Positions 1 to 7,669 of a stretch of DNA of 64,000 bases are shown piece by piece. The DNA is taken from contig NZ_JAPDRH010000001.1 of NCBI RefSeq assembly GCF_040706555.1, positions 659,774 to 723,773 of the forward strand, in the 5' to 3' direction. The position numbers and the translations under genes were made by a program. The first letter of the stretch is position 1. Every line of letters starts with the position of its first letter. This DNA comes from Lentisalinibacter salinarum (GTDB taxonomy: Bacteria; Pseudomonadota; Gammaproteobacteria; Steroidobacterales; Woeseiaceae). Below the pieces are notes generated by a model. It saw only the letters and a program-made list of their open reading frames with translations. It searched no databases and was not told where the DNA came from.

Positions 1-157
1 GCTGCTGCTGCAGCCGCTGCTCTCCTACGTGTGGGAGATCCTGCTGTTCGGCCGGGTGGTGAGCGCCACCGAGATGACCGGCGCCGCCATTGCGCTGGCG
101 GCCATCTTCATGGGCTCCCGACCGCGCCGCGAGCCGCAGCCGGCCGGGGGCGGGTGA
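1..157 (+). CDS. EamA/DMT-family permease, C-terminal end only
   Basis: This is the last 51 codons of a gene whose start lies outside the window; the frame begins at base 2 and ends with TGA at 155-157. The peptide is a hydrophobic helix pair with the pattern usual for the end of a drug/metabolite transporter: PLLSYVWEILLFGRVVSATE, then a Gly/Ala-rich last helix and a short basic tail (RPRRE). Small-molecule export across the inner membrane is the family role; the substrate cannot be told. The assignment rests on a short segment. Confidence 0.55.
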   Translation, partial: LLLQPLLSYVWEILLFGRVVSATEMTGAAIALAAIFMGSRPRREPQPAGGG

Positions 158-206
158 TACAATTCCACCAGGCCCGATGCCGCGGGCCGCACACCAGATC
201 ACTCGT

Positions 207-866
207 ATGCTGGAACTCGGACTGAAGGTACTTATCGCCTACTTCCTGGGCTCGATCATGGGCGGCGTGCTCATGGGCCGGCTCAAGGGCGGCGTGGATC
301 TCGCCACCGTGGGCAGCGGCAACGTGGGCGGCACCAACGCGCTGCGCACCCAGGGCAAGCTGTTCGCCCTCGGCGTGGTCGTGGTGGACGTGGGCAAGGG
401 CGTGCTGGCCGCCGGCGTCATACCGGGGCTGGATATCCCGGGCGTCGGCATCGACGCCGCCGTGAACCGCCACTGGCTCACTCTATCCTGTGCCGCCGCG
501 GCGGTCGTGGGCCACGTCTACCCCGTCTGGCACCGGTTCCGCGGCGGCAAGGGCGCGGCGACGCTGGTGGGGGCCTTCGGCGTGCTCGCGCCCGCGCTCC
601 TGCTGCCGCTGATCCTCATCTGGCTCGGCGTCATCGTGCTCAGCGGCTACGTGGGGCTCGCCACCATGATCACCGCCTGGAGCGCGGCGCTGATGATCGC
701 CACCAGCCCGGGGCCGGCCGGTCGTCCGTTCGTGCTGTTCGCGCTGATCGCCGCGCTGTTCATGCTCTGGACCCATCGCTCCAACATCGCGCGCATGCGG
801 GCCGGCAACGAGAACCGCAACGAACGGCTGATGATCTTCCGACCGCGCTCCGGCCCGAAAGCCTGA
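207..866 (+). CDS. plsY: glycerol-3-phosphate acyltransferase PlsY
   Basis: PlsY is an inner-membrane enzyme that moves the acyl group of acyl-phosphate to glycerol-3-phosphate, the first step of phospholipid synthesis. The 219-residue product shows the three family motifs: GSGNVGGTNALR near residues 36-47, a second around RFRGGKGAATLVG, and HRSNIARMRAGNE near the C-terminus, within about five hydrophobic segments. The reading frame stays open upstream to base 90, but the ATG at 207 gives the usual family N-terminus (MLELGLKVLIAYFLGS) and length, and longer starts would overlap the preceding permease. birA follows after 6 bases. Confidence 0.93.
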   Translation: MLELGLKVLIAYFLGSIMGGVLMGRLKGGVDLATVGSGNVGGTNALRTQGKLFALGVVVVDVGKGVLAAGVIPGLDIPGVGIDAAVNRHWLTLSCAAAAVVGHVYPVWHRFRGGKGAATLVGAFGVLAPALLLPLILIWLGVIVLSGYVGLATMITAWSAALMIATSPGPAGRPFVLFALIAALFMLWTHRSNIARMRAGNENRNERLMIFRPRSGPKA

Positions 867-872
867 ACCTGC

Positions 873-1709
873 ATGACGACCCCCGATCCCCTCAACGAGG
901 AAGGCATCCGTGACGCCCTGCCCGGCGGCAGCCGGGCCTGGCTCGAGCACCTGGACGTCTTCGACACCATCGACTCCACCAACGACTGGCTGGCCGGGCA
1001 GACGCCGCCCGCCGCAGGGCGCCTGGCCGCCGCCGTCGCCGACTACCAGTCGAAGGGCCGCGGCCGGCGGGGCCGCCAGTGGGACATCCCGCCGGGGCAC
1101 GGCCTGTGCCTGTCCGTGGCCCGCGCGGTCACCGTGCCCGCCGACGGCATCTCCGCCCTGACGCTGGCCTGCGGCACCGCCGCCGCCGAGGCGCTGGAGT
1201 CGTTCGGGGCGGACGACATCCGCCTGAAGTGGCCCAACGACCTGGTGCTGCTCGACGGCAAGCTGGGCGGCATCCTCTCCGAGATCGCCGGCCGCGCCGG
1301 CGCCGCCATGCACGTGGTGGTGGGCATCGGCATCAACGTCTCGCTGCCGGCGGGGTTCGCGCCGCCGGGCGACATCGGCTGGGGCCGCGGTCCCGCGGCG
1401 CTCGCCGAAGTGCTGGACCCGCTGCCCGCGCGCAATCGGCTGGCGGCGGCGCTGATCGACTCGCTGCAGGCCGCTTTCGACGCCTACGAGGCCGAAGGCT
1501 TCGCGCCCTTCGCCGAGCGCTGGCAGCGCCGCGACTGGCTCAGCGGCAGCGAGGTGACGGTGCGCGATGCCGACGGCGAGGCGCGCGGCGTGGCCGCCGG
1601 CATCGACGCCGGCGGCGCGCTGCTGGTGGATACGCCGGACGGGCAGCGGCGTATCATCGCCGGTGATATCCTGCGCTGCCGCCGTCCCGCCCCGGGCACC
1701 GGAAACTGA
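873..1709 (+). CDS. birA: biotin--[acetyl-CoA-carboxylase] ligase, monofunctional
   Basis: This enzyme activates biotin with ATP and attaches it to the biotin carboxyl carrier protein. Visible motifs are DSTNDWL near residue 34, the biotinyl-AMP loop GRGRRGR at 62-68, KWPNDL near 118 and LDGKLGGILSE. At 278 residues it has the catalytic and C-terminal domains but no room for the N-terminal DNA-binding domain of E. coli BirA, so it is probably a ligase only and not the biotin repressor. Its TGA shares one base with the coaX ATG, indicating coupled translation. The birA-coaX order is common in gammaproteobacteria. Confidence 0.92.
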   Translation: MTTPDPLNEEGIRDALPGGSRAWLEHLDVFDTIDSTNDWLAGQTPPAAGRLAAAVADYQSKGRGRRGRQWDIPPGHGLCLSVARAVTVPADGISALTLACGTAAAEALESFGADDIRLKWPNDLVLLDGKLGGILSEIAGRAGAAMHVVVGIGINVSLPAGFAPPGDIGWGRGPAALAEVLDPLPARNRLAAALIDSLQAAFDAYEAEGFAPFAERWQRRDWLSGSEVTVRDADGEARGVAAGIDAGGALLVDTPDGQRRIIAGDILRCRRPAPGTGN

Positions 1710-2470
1710 TGACCACCGTACTCTTCGACATCGGCAATACCCGCCTCAAGTGGGGCGTACTCACGGCCTCCGGCGAGGTGGCCGGCGCCGGCTATCGCAC
1801 CCACAAGGAATGCGAGTCGGACAACTATGCCGCGGTGCTGGACACCCTGCCCGGCGAAATCGAACGCGTCATCGCGGCCAACGTGGCCGGCCGGCGGGTG
1901 GCCGCAGATCTCTCCCGGGCCATCGACGAGAAGGCCGGCATCGACATCGACTTCGCCACCAGCCGCGCCGAGGCCTGCGGCCTCACCAACGGCTACGACG
2001 AACCCGCCCGACTGGGCGTGGACCGCTGGGCGGCCTGCGTGGGCGCCTGGCAGCGCTATCCGGACGAGGCGCTGCTGGTGGTGGACGCCGGCACCGCCAC
2101 CACCCTCGATGCCATCGATTCCTCCGGCAAACACCTGGGGGGCCTCATCCTGCCCGGCCTCACGCTCATGGGCCGGGTGCTCGACACTTCCACCAGCGGC
2201 ATCGGCACCGACGGCGCCGGCGCTGACGACCCGGAACCGGAGAACCTGTTCGGCCGCACCACCGACCAGGCCGTGCGCAGCGGCGCGCTGGCGGCCATCT
2301 GCGGCGCCATGGAACGGTCCTGCCGGGTGCTCGAGGGCATCGATCAGCTGCCGCGCATCCTGCTGACGGGCGGCGATGCGCGGCGCATCCAGCGCCAGTG
2401 GCACTACACGGTGGAGAACCGGCCCGACCTCGTGCTCGAGGGCCTGGCGGCGCTGGCGGGGGCGGAATGA
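1709..2470 (+). CDS. coaX: type III pantothenate kinase
   Basis: CoaX phosphorylates pantothenate with ATP as the first step of coenzyme A synthesis. The 253-residue protein begins with the diagnostic FDIGNTRLKWG phosphate-binding segment and contains GVDRWAACVGA and DAGTATTLDAI, the conserved ASKHA-fold motifs with catalytic and metal-binding aspartates. It occupies the place that coaA (type I kinase) holds beside birA in E. coli. Start and stop overlap both neighbours (one base with birA, ATGA with the SPOR gene), so the three genes are one operon. Confidence 0.93.
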   Translation: MTTVLFDIGNTRLKWGVLTASGEVAGAGYRTHKECESDNYAAVLDTLPGEIERVIAANVAGRRVAADLSRAIDEKAGIDIDFATSRAEACGLTNGYDEPARLGVDRWAACVGAWQRYPDEALLVVDAGTATTLDAIDSSGKHLGGLILPGLTLMGRVLDTSTSGIGTDGAGADDPEPENLFGRTTDQAVRSGALAAICGAMERSCRVLEGIDQLPRILLTGGDARRIQRQWHYTVENRPDLVLEGLAALAGAE

Positions 2471-3210
2471 GAAACCTCGTACTCCTGCTCGCGCTGGCCA
2501 ACGTCATCTTCTTCGCCTGGAACCAGTGGCTGGCGGAGCCGCCGTCCGAGGGCGCCACCCGGTTCAGGGCATCCGACGTCGGGCCCACGCTGGAACTGGC
2601 GCCCGAGCCGTCCCGCGACGCCGGCGGACCCGGCAAACCCATCCTCCCGCCCGCCGACGCGGCCCCGGACACCGACTTTCCGGCCGACCAGCCGATTGCG
2701 CAGACCCCGGACGACACTCCCGAGGAACCCCCGGCCGCCGCTCCGGCCGCGGTCTGCGTAAGCGTGGGTCCCTTCGAGGCCGCCGAGACCGGCGAGGACG
2801 TGCTGGCCCGCGTGCGCGATCTGGCCGGCGAGGCGGACCTGCGCACCGTCACCGAGGACGTCTTCCTGGGCCACTGGGTACAGATCCGCAACATCCCGAG
2901 CCGGGAAGAGGCCAACCGGCAGGTGGCCGTATTGCAGGAGGCGGGCTTCGAGGACGCCTACCCCATGCCCGAAGACGACGGCGAGCGCACCATCTCGCTG
3001 GGGCTGTTCAGCGACCAGGAACGCGCCGAGCGGCTGCAACAGCAGGCCGCCGAGCTGGGACTGGATGCCGAGGTGGTGCCCCAGACCCGGGAAGCCACGG
3101 TCTACTGGGTGGACGTACGGCTCGACGCAGACCAGGAGGCGGACGCCTTCGCCGACGCCCTGGGCGTCGATAGCCTGGCCACCGGCGCGCAGGCCGTCTG
3201 CCCGCCGTAG
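2467..3210 (+). CDS. SPOR-domain protein, single-pass membrane
   Basis: The start chosen is the ATG that overlaps the coaX stop as ATGA; the open frame extends further upstream inside coaX but without need. The 247-residue product has one N-terminal membrane helix (MRNLVLLLALANVIFFAW), a proline- and acid-rich linker of about 75 residues, and a C-terminal SPOR-like region (around residues 170-230, with the pattern SLGLFSDQERAERLQQQAAE). SPOR domains bind denuded septal peptidoglycan. A SPOR gene behind birA-coaX is a recurring arrangement in gammaproteobacteria. Its exact role here is unknown. Confidence 0.8.
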   Translation: MRNLVLLLALANVIFFAWNQWLAEPPSEGATRFRASDVGPTLELAPEPSRDAGGPGKPILPPADAAPDTDFPADQPIAQTPDDTPEEPPAAAPAAVCVSVGPFEAAETGEDVLARVRDLAGEADLRTVTEDVFLGHWVQIRNIPSREEANRQVAVLQEAGFEDAYPMPEDDGERTISLGLFSDQERAERLQQQAAELGLDAEVVPQTREATVYWVDVRLDADQEADAFADALGVDSLATGAQAVCPP

Positions 3211-3259
3211 ACCGGCCGATACCGGCGCACCGTCACGGGCCGGCAAGCCCCGGCAAGCG

Positions 3260-3775
3260 CTACTCCAGCAGGAACTCCAGCAGGTGCAGCGAGGCGGCGA
3301 TGGCATGCACGATCATGCCCACCACCAGGGCGTCCGCGGCCACGATATGCCAGTCCCGCCAGGCCATCGCGGCCCGCGAGCCTTCCAGCAGGAACCAGCC
3401 GAGCCCCGTGAGCGCGGTGGCCACCAGCAGCACCAGCACCAGGCCCTCGATCAGCGAGAATAGCCCGGCGCCGCCCGGCTGGGGCAGCCGGCCCTTCGGG
3501 ATGCCGGCGAGGTCCTTCTTCAGGCCGGCAAAATCCCCGGCCAGCCAGGGGAAATACTCACGCCAGCGCCCGCCCAGCGTGTTGGTGGCGAAATAGGCGA
3601 GGCCCAGCGGCACCAGCACCAGGCCGAGCGTGATGTGGGCCCAGTCCAGGAAGCCGGCGGACTCCGGGATGCCCTTGCGCATCGAGATCCAGGGGCTCGT
3701 CAGCACCAGCCACAGCGAGACGAGCAGCACCACCAGGTGCTGGTTGTCGGCGAGTCTGTCGAGGACGCGGCGCAA
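3260..3775 (-). CDS. cytochrome b-type membrane protein, partner of HemG
   Basis: The 171-residue product has four predicted membrane helices and histidines at positions 13, 47, 143, 157 and 164, placed in or at the ends of helices as in the cytochrome b561 / Ni-Fe-hydrogenase cytochrome b fold. This fits a di-haem electron carrier in the inner membrane. It lies 15 bases downstream of hemG on the same strand, so the two are probably co-transcribed. It may pass electrons between HemG or quinone and another partner, but that is inferred from position only. Its C-terminus (LHLLEFLLE) ends close to the convergent SPOR gene. Confidence 0.7.
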   Translation of the reverse strand: MRRVLDRLADNQHLVVLLVSLWLVLTSPWISMRKGIPESAGFLDWAHITLGLVLVPLGLAYFATNTLGGRWREYFPWLAGDFAGLKKDLAGIPKGRLPQPGGAGLFSLIEGLVLVLLVATALTGLGWFLLEGSRAAMAWRDWHIVAADALVVGMIVHAIAASLHLLEFLLE

Positions 3776-3790
3776 GGGCGGCGAGGCTGA

Positions 3791-4336
3791 TCAGGCGGCC
3801 TCGGCCTTGCCGAGGGCGGCGGCCTGCTCGGCGAAGCGGTCCACCACGGCCCAGTCCGTGTACTGCTCCTTCGTCTGCGGATCCGTCGGTCCCTTGGTGA
3901 TCCACATGATGAAGCGGATGATGTTGCGGTCCATGGCGCCGTAGCGCTGGTAGTCGAGATCACCCGCGAACACGCCGAGGAGATCCGGCTGCCAGGGGCT
4001 CTTCTCCACGAACTGCTTCATGTACGGGTTCGTCTCCGGCGTGTTCTTCTCCGGCTTGCGGGCCACCAGGTTCACCGAGAAGAAGGCGCTGGGCCGTTCC
4101 TCCAGCAGTGACTGGTACTTGCGGATGAAGTCCCACACCGGCGGCTTGTGCTTGCCGTTGCGGATGCACGCGCCGAGGATGATGCGATCGTACTGCGTGG
4201 GGTCCACGTCCGGGTTCTCCAGCAGAGAGACCGCGTCCACCGGCTCGCCGAGTTCCGTCATGCGGTCGCGGATGCGCTCGGCGATGCGGCGCGTGTGCCC
4301 ATACAGGCTGAAATATAGGAGCAGCGTCTTCGCCAC
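3791..4336 (-). CDS. hemG: menaquinone-dependent protoporphyrinogen IX dehydrogenase
   Basis: HemG is a flavodoxin-fold, FMN-binding membrane-associated enzyme that oxidises protoporphyrinogen IX to protoporphyrin IX in haem synthesis, giving electrons to quinone. At 181 residues it matches the usual family length. The N-terminus (KTLLLYFSLYGHTRRIAERI) is the FMN phosphate loop. The long insert loop of HemG is present around KPEKNTPETNPYMKQF, followed by the family stretch MDRNIIRFIMWITKGPTDP. The neighbouring cytochrome b gene downstream is unusual. Start ATG at 4336. Confidence 0.9.
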   Translation of the reverse strand: MAKTLLLYFSLYGHTRRIAERIRDRMTELGEPVDAVSLLENPDVDPTQYDRIILGACIRNGKHKPPVWDFIRKYQSLLEERPSAFFSVNLVARKPEKNTPETNPYMKQFVEKSPWQPDLLGVFAGDLDYQRYGAMDRNIIRFIMWITKGPTDPQTKEQYTDWAVVDRFAEQAAALGKAEAA

Positions 4337-4470
4337 GTCAGAACCTCGGACCTATCCGCACCCGATAACCCGGGTGAGGATAGCCGAGTCGGGCCGGCCT
4401 TCAATACGGGATTCCGTAAGTCGGCCTCAGTAAATGCCGCGGGCAGGGCAGGGGCCGGCCGAAGACCGCT

Positions 4471-4674
4471 TCAGTCTTTCCACTCTTTCTGCCACTTCTT
4501 GACCTGGTCTTCCGCCCACTCCTTTGACTCGCCGTAGCGCTTCTGGAGCGCGCCGACCAGCTCATCCTTCTTGCCGGTGATGCGATCGACGTCGTCATCG
4601 GTGAGCTTGCCCCACCGTTGCTTGACCTTGCCTTTGAGTTTTTTCCACTGGCCTTCAAATTCTTGTGCACTCAT
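4471..4674 (-). CDS. CsbD family stress protein
   Basis: This 67-residue, highly charged helical protein starts MSAQEFEGQWKKLKGKVKQ and has the CsbD pattern: W..LKGK.K..WG.LTDDD, then GKKDELVG.LQ..YG. CsbD proteins accumulate under general stress in many bacteria, with unknown biochemistry. A strong ribosome binding site (AGGAGG) lies 6 bases before the ATG, inside the end of the upstream lipoprotein gene, whose TGA shares one base with this ATG. The two are therefore translationally coupled. Confidence 0.9.
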   Translation of the reverse strand: MSAQEFEGQWKKLKGKVKQRWGKLTDDDVDRITGKKDELVGALQKRYGESKEWAEDQVKKWQKEWKD

Positions 4675-4913
4675 CAGTAACCTCCTGAGTCAGTCTTCTC
4701 TTCCACGCGGTCCGCCGCTTCTTCCAGTTCGTCGCCAGCCTCTTCGGCAGCTTCTTCCATGGTGTCGCCGGTCTCCTCGATGGCCTCGTCGACCCTCTCA
4801 CCGGCCTTCTCTGCCGGACCCTTGTCCTCCTCGCAGGCCGAGATACCGACCGCGAACATGCCCGCGAGGAGCGCTGTCAGCGAAATGCGCGTCAATGTTT
4901 TTACTACTCTCAT
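4674..4913 (-). CDS. small acidic lipoprotein, helical
   Basis: The 79-residue product has a lipoprotein signal (MRVVKTLTRISLTALLAGMF, then AVGISAC with the lipidated Cys at 27). The rest is a highly acidic, Ala/Glu-rich amphipathic helix with repeats of the type EEAAEEAGDE, similar in texture to stress-related YtxH-like or LEA-like proteins. It is the first gene of a two-gene unit with CsbD. Function unknown; a protective role in the periplasm under stress is a guess from composition and neighbours. Confidence 0.75.
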   Translation of the reverse strand: MRVVKTLTRISLTALLAGMFAVGISACEEDKGPAEKAGERVDEAIEETGDTMEEAAEEAGDELEEAADRVEEKTDSGGY

Positions 4914-5078
4914 GGTTACTCCTTATGCTCATTGCGTAAATTCAATGCCCTCGATCGACGGCGTCGCGCCCGCCGCTGATCGGCAGGCCGCTGCGTCCGC
5001 GGAAAGCAGATAAGCGGTTACCGGGTGAACCAATAACGCAAGGTGGCTCAGCCCGATTAGGTTCCCCTTGTATCGGAA

Positions 5079-5252
5079 CTAGACGGGTGGCCGTCCACGC
5101 ACCGCATGAGCGATGGCACTAACGACCAGTAGTACGAGAAAGATGAAGAACAGGATCTTTGCGATCTCTGCTGCTGCCCCCGCGATGCCGCCGAAGCCGA
5201 GGACGCCGGCAAGTATGGCGAGGATGAAGAAGGCGAGTGCCCAACGAAGCAT
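5079..5252 (-). CDS. DUF1328 (YtjA-type) small membrane protein
   Basis: A 57-codon reading frame, easily missed because of its size. The product starts MLRWALAFFILAILAGVLGF, continues with a Gly/Ala turn (GGIAGAAAEIAK) and a second hydrophobic helix, and ends in RGRPPV. This is the two-helix DUF1328 pattern, an inner-membrane protein of unknown function often found next to CsbD and other stress genes. A GGAGGT ribosome binding site sits 9 bases before the ATG. A longer frame on the same strand (5119-5340) overlaps it and is a shadow. Confidence 0.9.
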   Translation of the reverse strand: MLRWALAFFILAILAGVLGFGGIAGAAAEIAKILFFIFLVLLVVSAIAHAVRGRPPV

Positions 5253-5366
5253 CTCTCTGTACCTCCGATAGTGGTCGGTGATGGTCGGCAGGCTCGCTCG
5301 AAACCGCCGATAGAGATACCAATGTTAACATATTCAACAAGTTATGTCAGGCCGCCCTGTCAACGA

Positions 5367-6071
5367 TCAGTCAATGCCGCCTTGGGTCGGCTCGTTTTCG
5401 ACGGCTTCCGCTCCGGCTCGAGCGATCGCGACGGTGCAGCCGAGGTACCAGAGCGCGAGGGATGCGTTGAAAAGCGTCAGCCACAGGAGATGGTCCAGCG
5501 GGTACGGCACGAGGGCGATGAGCACCAGCAGTCCCAGCTGGATCACGAGCGGATTCCAGAGTGCGAAAGCGCGGGGGAAAATCGTGGTCCGGAACGCGAC
5601 GATAAGGACGAACAGCAGGGAGACTGCCACGTTGCCCGCCAGCAGCAGTCTGCCGAAGGGCTCGCTCAGCGAGTTGAAGTAAGGCAGCAGCGTCGCGTCG
5701 CCATGCAGCGCACCGGTCACGAAGGCCAGGCTGCCGTGGAAGAACGTACCGTAGGCGACCGTCAGTACACCGAGCAGCAGCACGCCAAGCGCTTCCGGGT
5801 GCCTGCGGGGCCGAAGGGCGGCAACGATCTGCAGCACCCCGAAGATCCCCAGCGGAATGAAGAGCACCGCCAGAAAGTGGCCGGTGCGGGCATCGGACAG
5901 GGAATTCGCGGCAAGCAGCGGCGCGATCTCGCCGAACGACAGCAGCGTCGCCGAGCCCAGATCCACCCGTGCACCCGGCGTGAATCCGGAGTAGACATCG
6001 GCGGCCATACCCGCGACATGACCGAGTATCGCCAGGGCGCCGAACCACAACAGAACGCTTTTCGTTCTCAT
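5367..6071 (-). CDS. multi-pass membrane protein of unknown function
   Basis: The start is placed at the second ATG (6071), where a typical signal-anchor helix begins (MRTKSVLLWFGALAILGHVA); an in-frame ATG at 6101 is possible. The product has about six to seven hydrophobic segments separated by short loops and ends in a hydrophilic tail. One loop carries YGTFFHGSLAFVTGALHGD, with histidines that could bind metal. I do not recognise the family. It stands alone between the DUF1328 gene and tRNA-Thr. Confidence 0.7.
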   Translation of the reverse strand: MRTKSVLLWFGALAILGHVAGMAADVYSGFTPGARVDLGSATLLSFGEIAPLLAANSLSDARTGHFLAVLFIPLGIFGVLQIVAALRPRRHPEALGVLLLGVLTVAYGTFFHGSLAFVTGALHGDATLLPYFNSLSEPFGRLLLAGNVAVSLLFVLIVAFRTTIFPRAFALWNPLVIQLGLLVLIALVPYPLDHLLWLTLFNASLALWYLGCTVAIARAGAEAVENEPTQGGID

Positions 6072-6196
6072 CGGACCGCCAGTCGGGGCGTGTCGGTCCA
6101 CCGTATCACACCGTGGAGCAGCGCCCGGATCCGTGACCGGGCCAGTTGGCGGCGGCCGGCGCCTTGCCTACAATCGCCCAATCAGCCGCATCGAAA

Positions 6197-6272
6197 GCCG
6201 GAATAGCTCAGCTGGCAGAGCAACTGATTTGTAATCAGTAGGTCGGGGGTTCGAATCCCTCTTCCGGCACCA
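6197..6272 (+). tRNA. thrU: tRNA-Thr(TGT)
   Basis: A complete 76-base tRNA with encoded CCA. The acceptor stem pairs GCCGGAA with TTCCGGC, the T-loop is TTCGAAT, and the anticodon TGT is at 6230-6232. It corresponds to E. coli thrU, which normally sits directly before tyrU-glyT-thrT-tufB; those genes are 57 kb downstream here. The gene symbol is given by this synteny. Confidence 0.96.
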
Positions 6273-6699
6273 TGAAATCAAGGGTGTATTCTGGTCACAT
6301 GGTTTACACCTTGTTCGGGAGACGCGGCGACCATGATCGCCGGGCGTGGGGCGATTTCCGGCGCTGCACAATGTTTGACCGCCCTTTCACGCCGGCAACC
6401 GGAGTTCGAATTCCCGTGGGGATGCCATATTTCCCCCGTAACTAGCTGAGAATATGGTGGTTGTTCCCCAGCCCTCTCTCAGGCTATACAAAATCCTTCT
6501 CACAGCTGATCGCCCTTGGGGATTATTTTTCTCACAAGAAATAAATGTTTTCTATCAGGGCTAGAACAATCCTAAGAAGTGGGAAGTAGCCTTATTTGCG
6601 GTGTGGCGCTGACACTCCGTCATTTGCGCAAGGCGGAGGGTTTGATTCGTTGGGGGGGCAGTACCCGATGGGCCTCTAGGGATTGGGGAGGATCGGGGT
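6273..6699. other. gene-free region after tRNA-Thr with AT-rich half
   Basis: No credible coding frame is seen in these 427 bases. The first part is high-GC and carries the tRNA-like scar at 6400-6427. From about 6430 the composition drops visibly (runs such as ATTATTTTTCTCACAAGAAA), continuing into the two following leftward genes. The change directly behind a tRNA fits an integration boundary. No integrase is present. Confidence 0.6.
6400..6427 (+). repeat. tRNA 3'-end-like scar (possible attachment-site remnant)
   Basis: The spacing is that of a tRNA 3' end: 5 bases (CGGAG), a 7-base TTCGAAT loop, 5 bases (TCCCG, three good pairs and one wobble), 7 acceptor bases, a discriminator G, and CCA. 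There is no matching 5' half upstream. It does not copy the tRNA-Thr 3' end at 6262-6272. It may be a decayed fragment left by an element that integrated into another tRNA gene, or chance. Confidence 0.35.
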
Positions 6700-7551
6700 C
6701 TAGATTAGCCGCTTGTGCTGATTGATCGCTTTGATATTGCTCGGGACCAGAAATCGCTTACAGTCGTCTAGAATCTCTTCAGCTTCTCTCAGATTTGGGT
6801 CTATTCGTTCCGCCCATTTGCTCCACTGGCGCAGTTCGCTGTAATCCATCGAATCGGGGTCCAGCGCCTCAAAAGCGTCAAGTTCGGTTCCGAGTTTCGT
6901 CTCCAGTAAGGATTTCAGCCGTTTATAGTTGGTGAATGCCCGTACTCCCGCGATGGAGAAGATGACCTCTTCGTTGAATTCACTGTCATCGCCCATCGCA
7001 CGCGCCTCTTCGATCTCCTCCCGGCTCTTACGAGTGACTCGAGTCACTACCGCGTTGCCCCTCTTGGCCCGTTCCCCAAGCCTCTTTTGCGTACTCTCAT
7101 CGAACAGATACTCGCATTGTCTGCGCATTTTCCGGGCAACCTCATCGGCGCCGTCTTCTCCCCCCCGAACGGCTTGCACAGAGGCTCGTATAGCGGCTAC
7201 CCGATTCTGTGTCTCCCCTATCGTCTCCCTCCTTCTTTGCTCGTTGTAGAGCCGCTTATACTGCCGCTCTAGATGCTCCCAGTCGATTTCAAAATGCCGC
7301 TTCCCGCAGATGTGACCTATATTGGTTTCATGGCCGCCCTCGAGCAAAACGATGTACCCCTGAAAGTGTGGTTGGTGACAAGTCTTCAGGCCGCAGGGGT
7401 GTTTGGTAGGTGGTAGTCGGTACCGCCCGATAATGCGCTTCAGCTTAATCTCTTTCGGGTCAACCTCCGGAAGGAAGCCCGGTCGTGTCAGTAGGTCTTC
7501 CCATGAGGCAACTTCGACAAACCCTTTTCCATCCTCGCTGATTACGATCAT
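6700..7551 (-). CDS. hypothetical protein with Cys/His cluster
   Basis: 283 residues, not recognised. The N-terminal third has a likely metal site: HPCGLKTCHQPH followed about 20 residues later by GHETNIGHICGKRHF, giving four Cys/His ligand candidates in a treble-clef-like layout. The middle is a long charged helix or coiled coil rich in Arg, Glu and Gln (about residues 90-140), and the C-terminus is helical. Codon use is AT-richer than the flanking genes, and it lies downstream of the DUF3800 gene on the same strand. This looks like a transferred accessory gene, perhaps of phage or island origin. Confidence 0.7.
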   Translation of the reverse strand: MIVISEDGKGFVEVASWEDLLTRPGFLPEVDPKEIKLKRIIGRYRLPPTKHPCGLKTCHQPHFQGYIVLLEGGHETNIGHICGKRHFEIDWEHLERQYKRLYNEQRRRETIGETQNRVAAIRASVQAVRGGEDGADEVARKMRRQCEYLFDESTQKRLGERAKRGNAVVTRVTRKSREEIEEARAMGDDSEFNEEVIFSIAGVRAFTNYKRLKSLLETKLGTELDAFEALDPDSMDYSELRQWSKWAERIDPNLREAEEILDDCKRFLVPSNIKAINQHKRLI

Positions 7552-7669
7552 GGGTCTCGCCTCCCTGATTCCCCCAAATTCTAGAGGAGTCTAGTGCCTA
7601 TATGCCTATCGCGCAGCTGTGTTTACGTCGGTTTCTCGGCCAGAAGCGGGCGCCTTGGCGTAGCTATTT

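Noticed and set aside
5119..5340. A 73-codon minus-strand frame
   Set aside because: It overlaps the DUF1328 gene in another frame; the DUF1328 product has the family pattern and a strong ribosome site.
6168..6371. A 67-codon minus-strand frame over tRNA-Thr with RDSNPRPTDYKSVALPAEL
   Set aside because: This is the well-known false protein read from the antisense of a tRNA.
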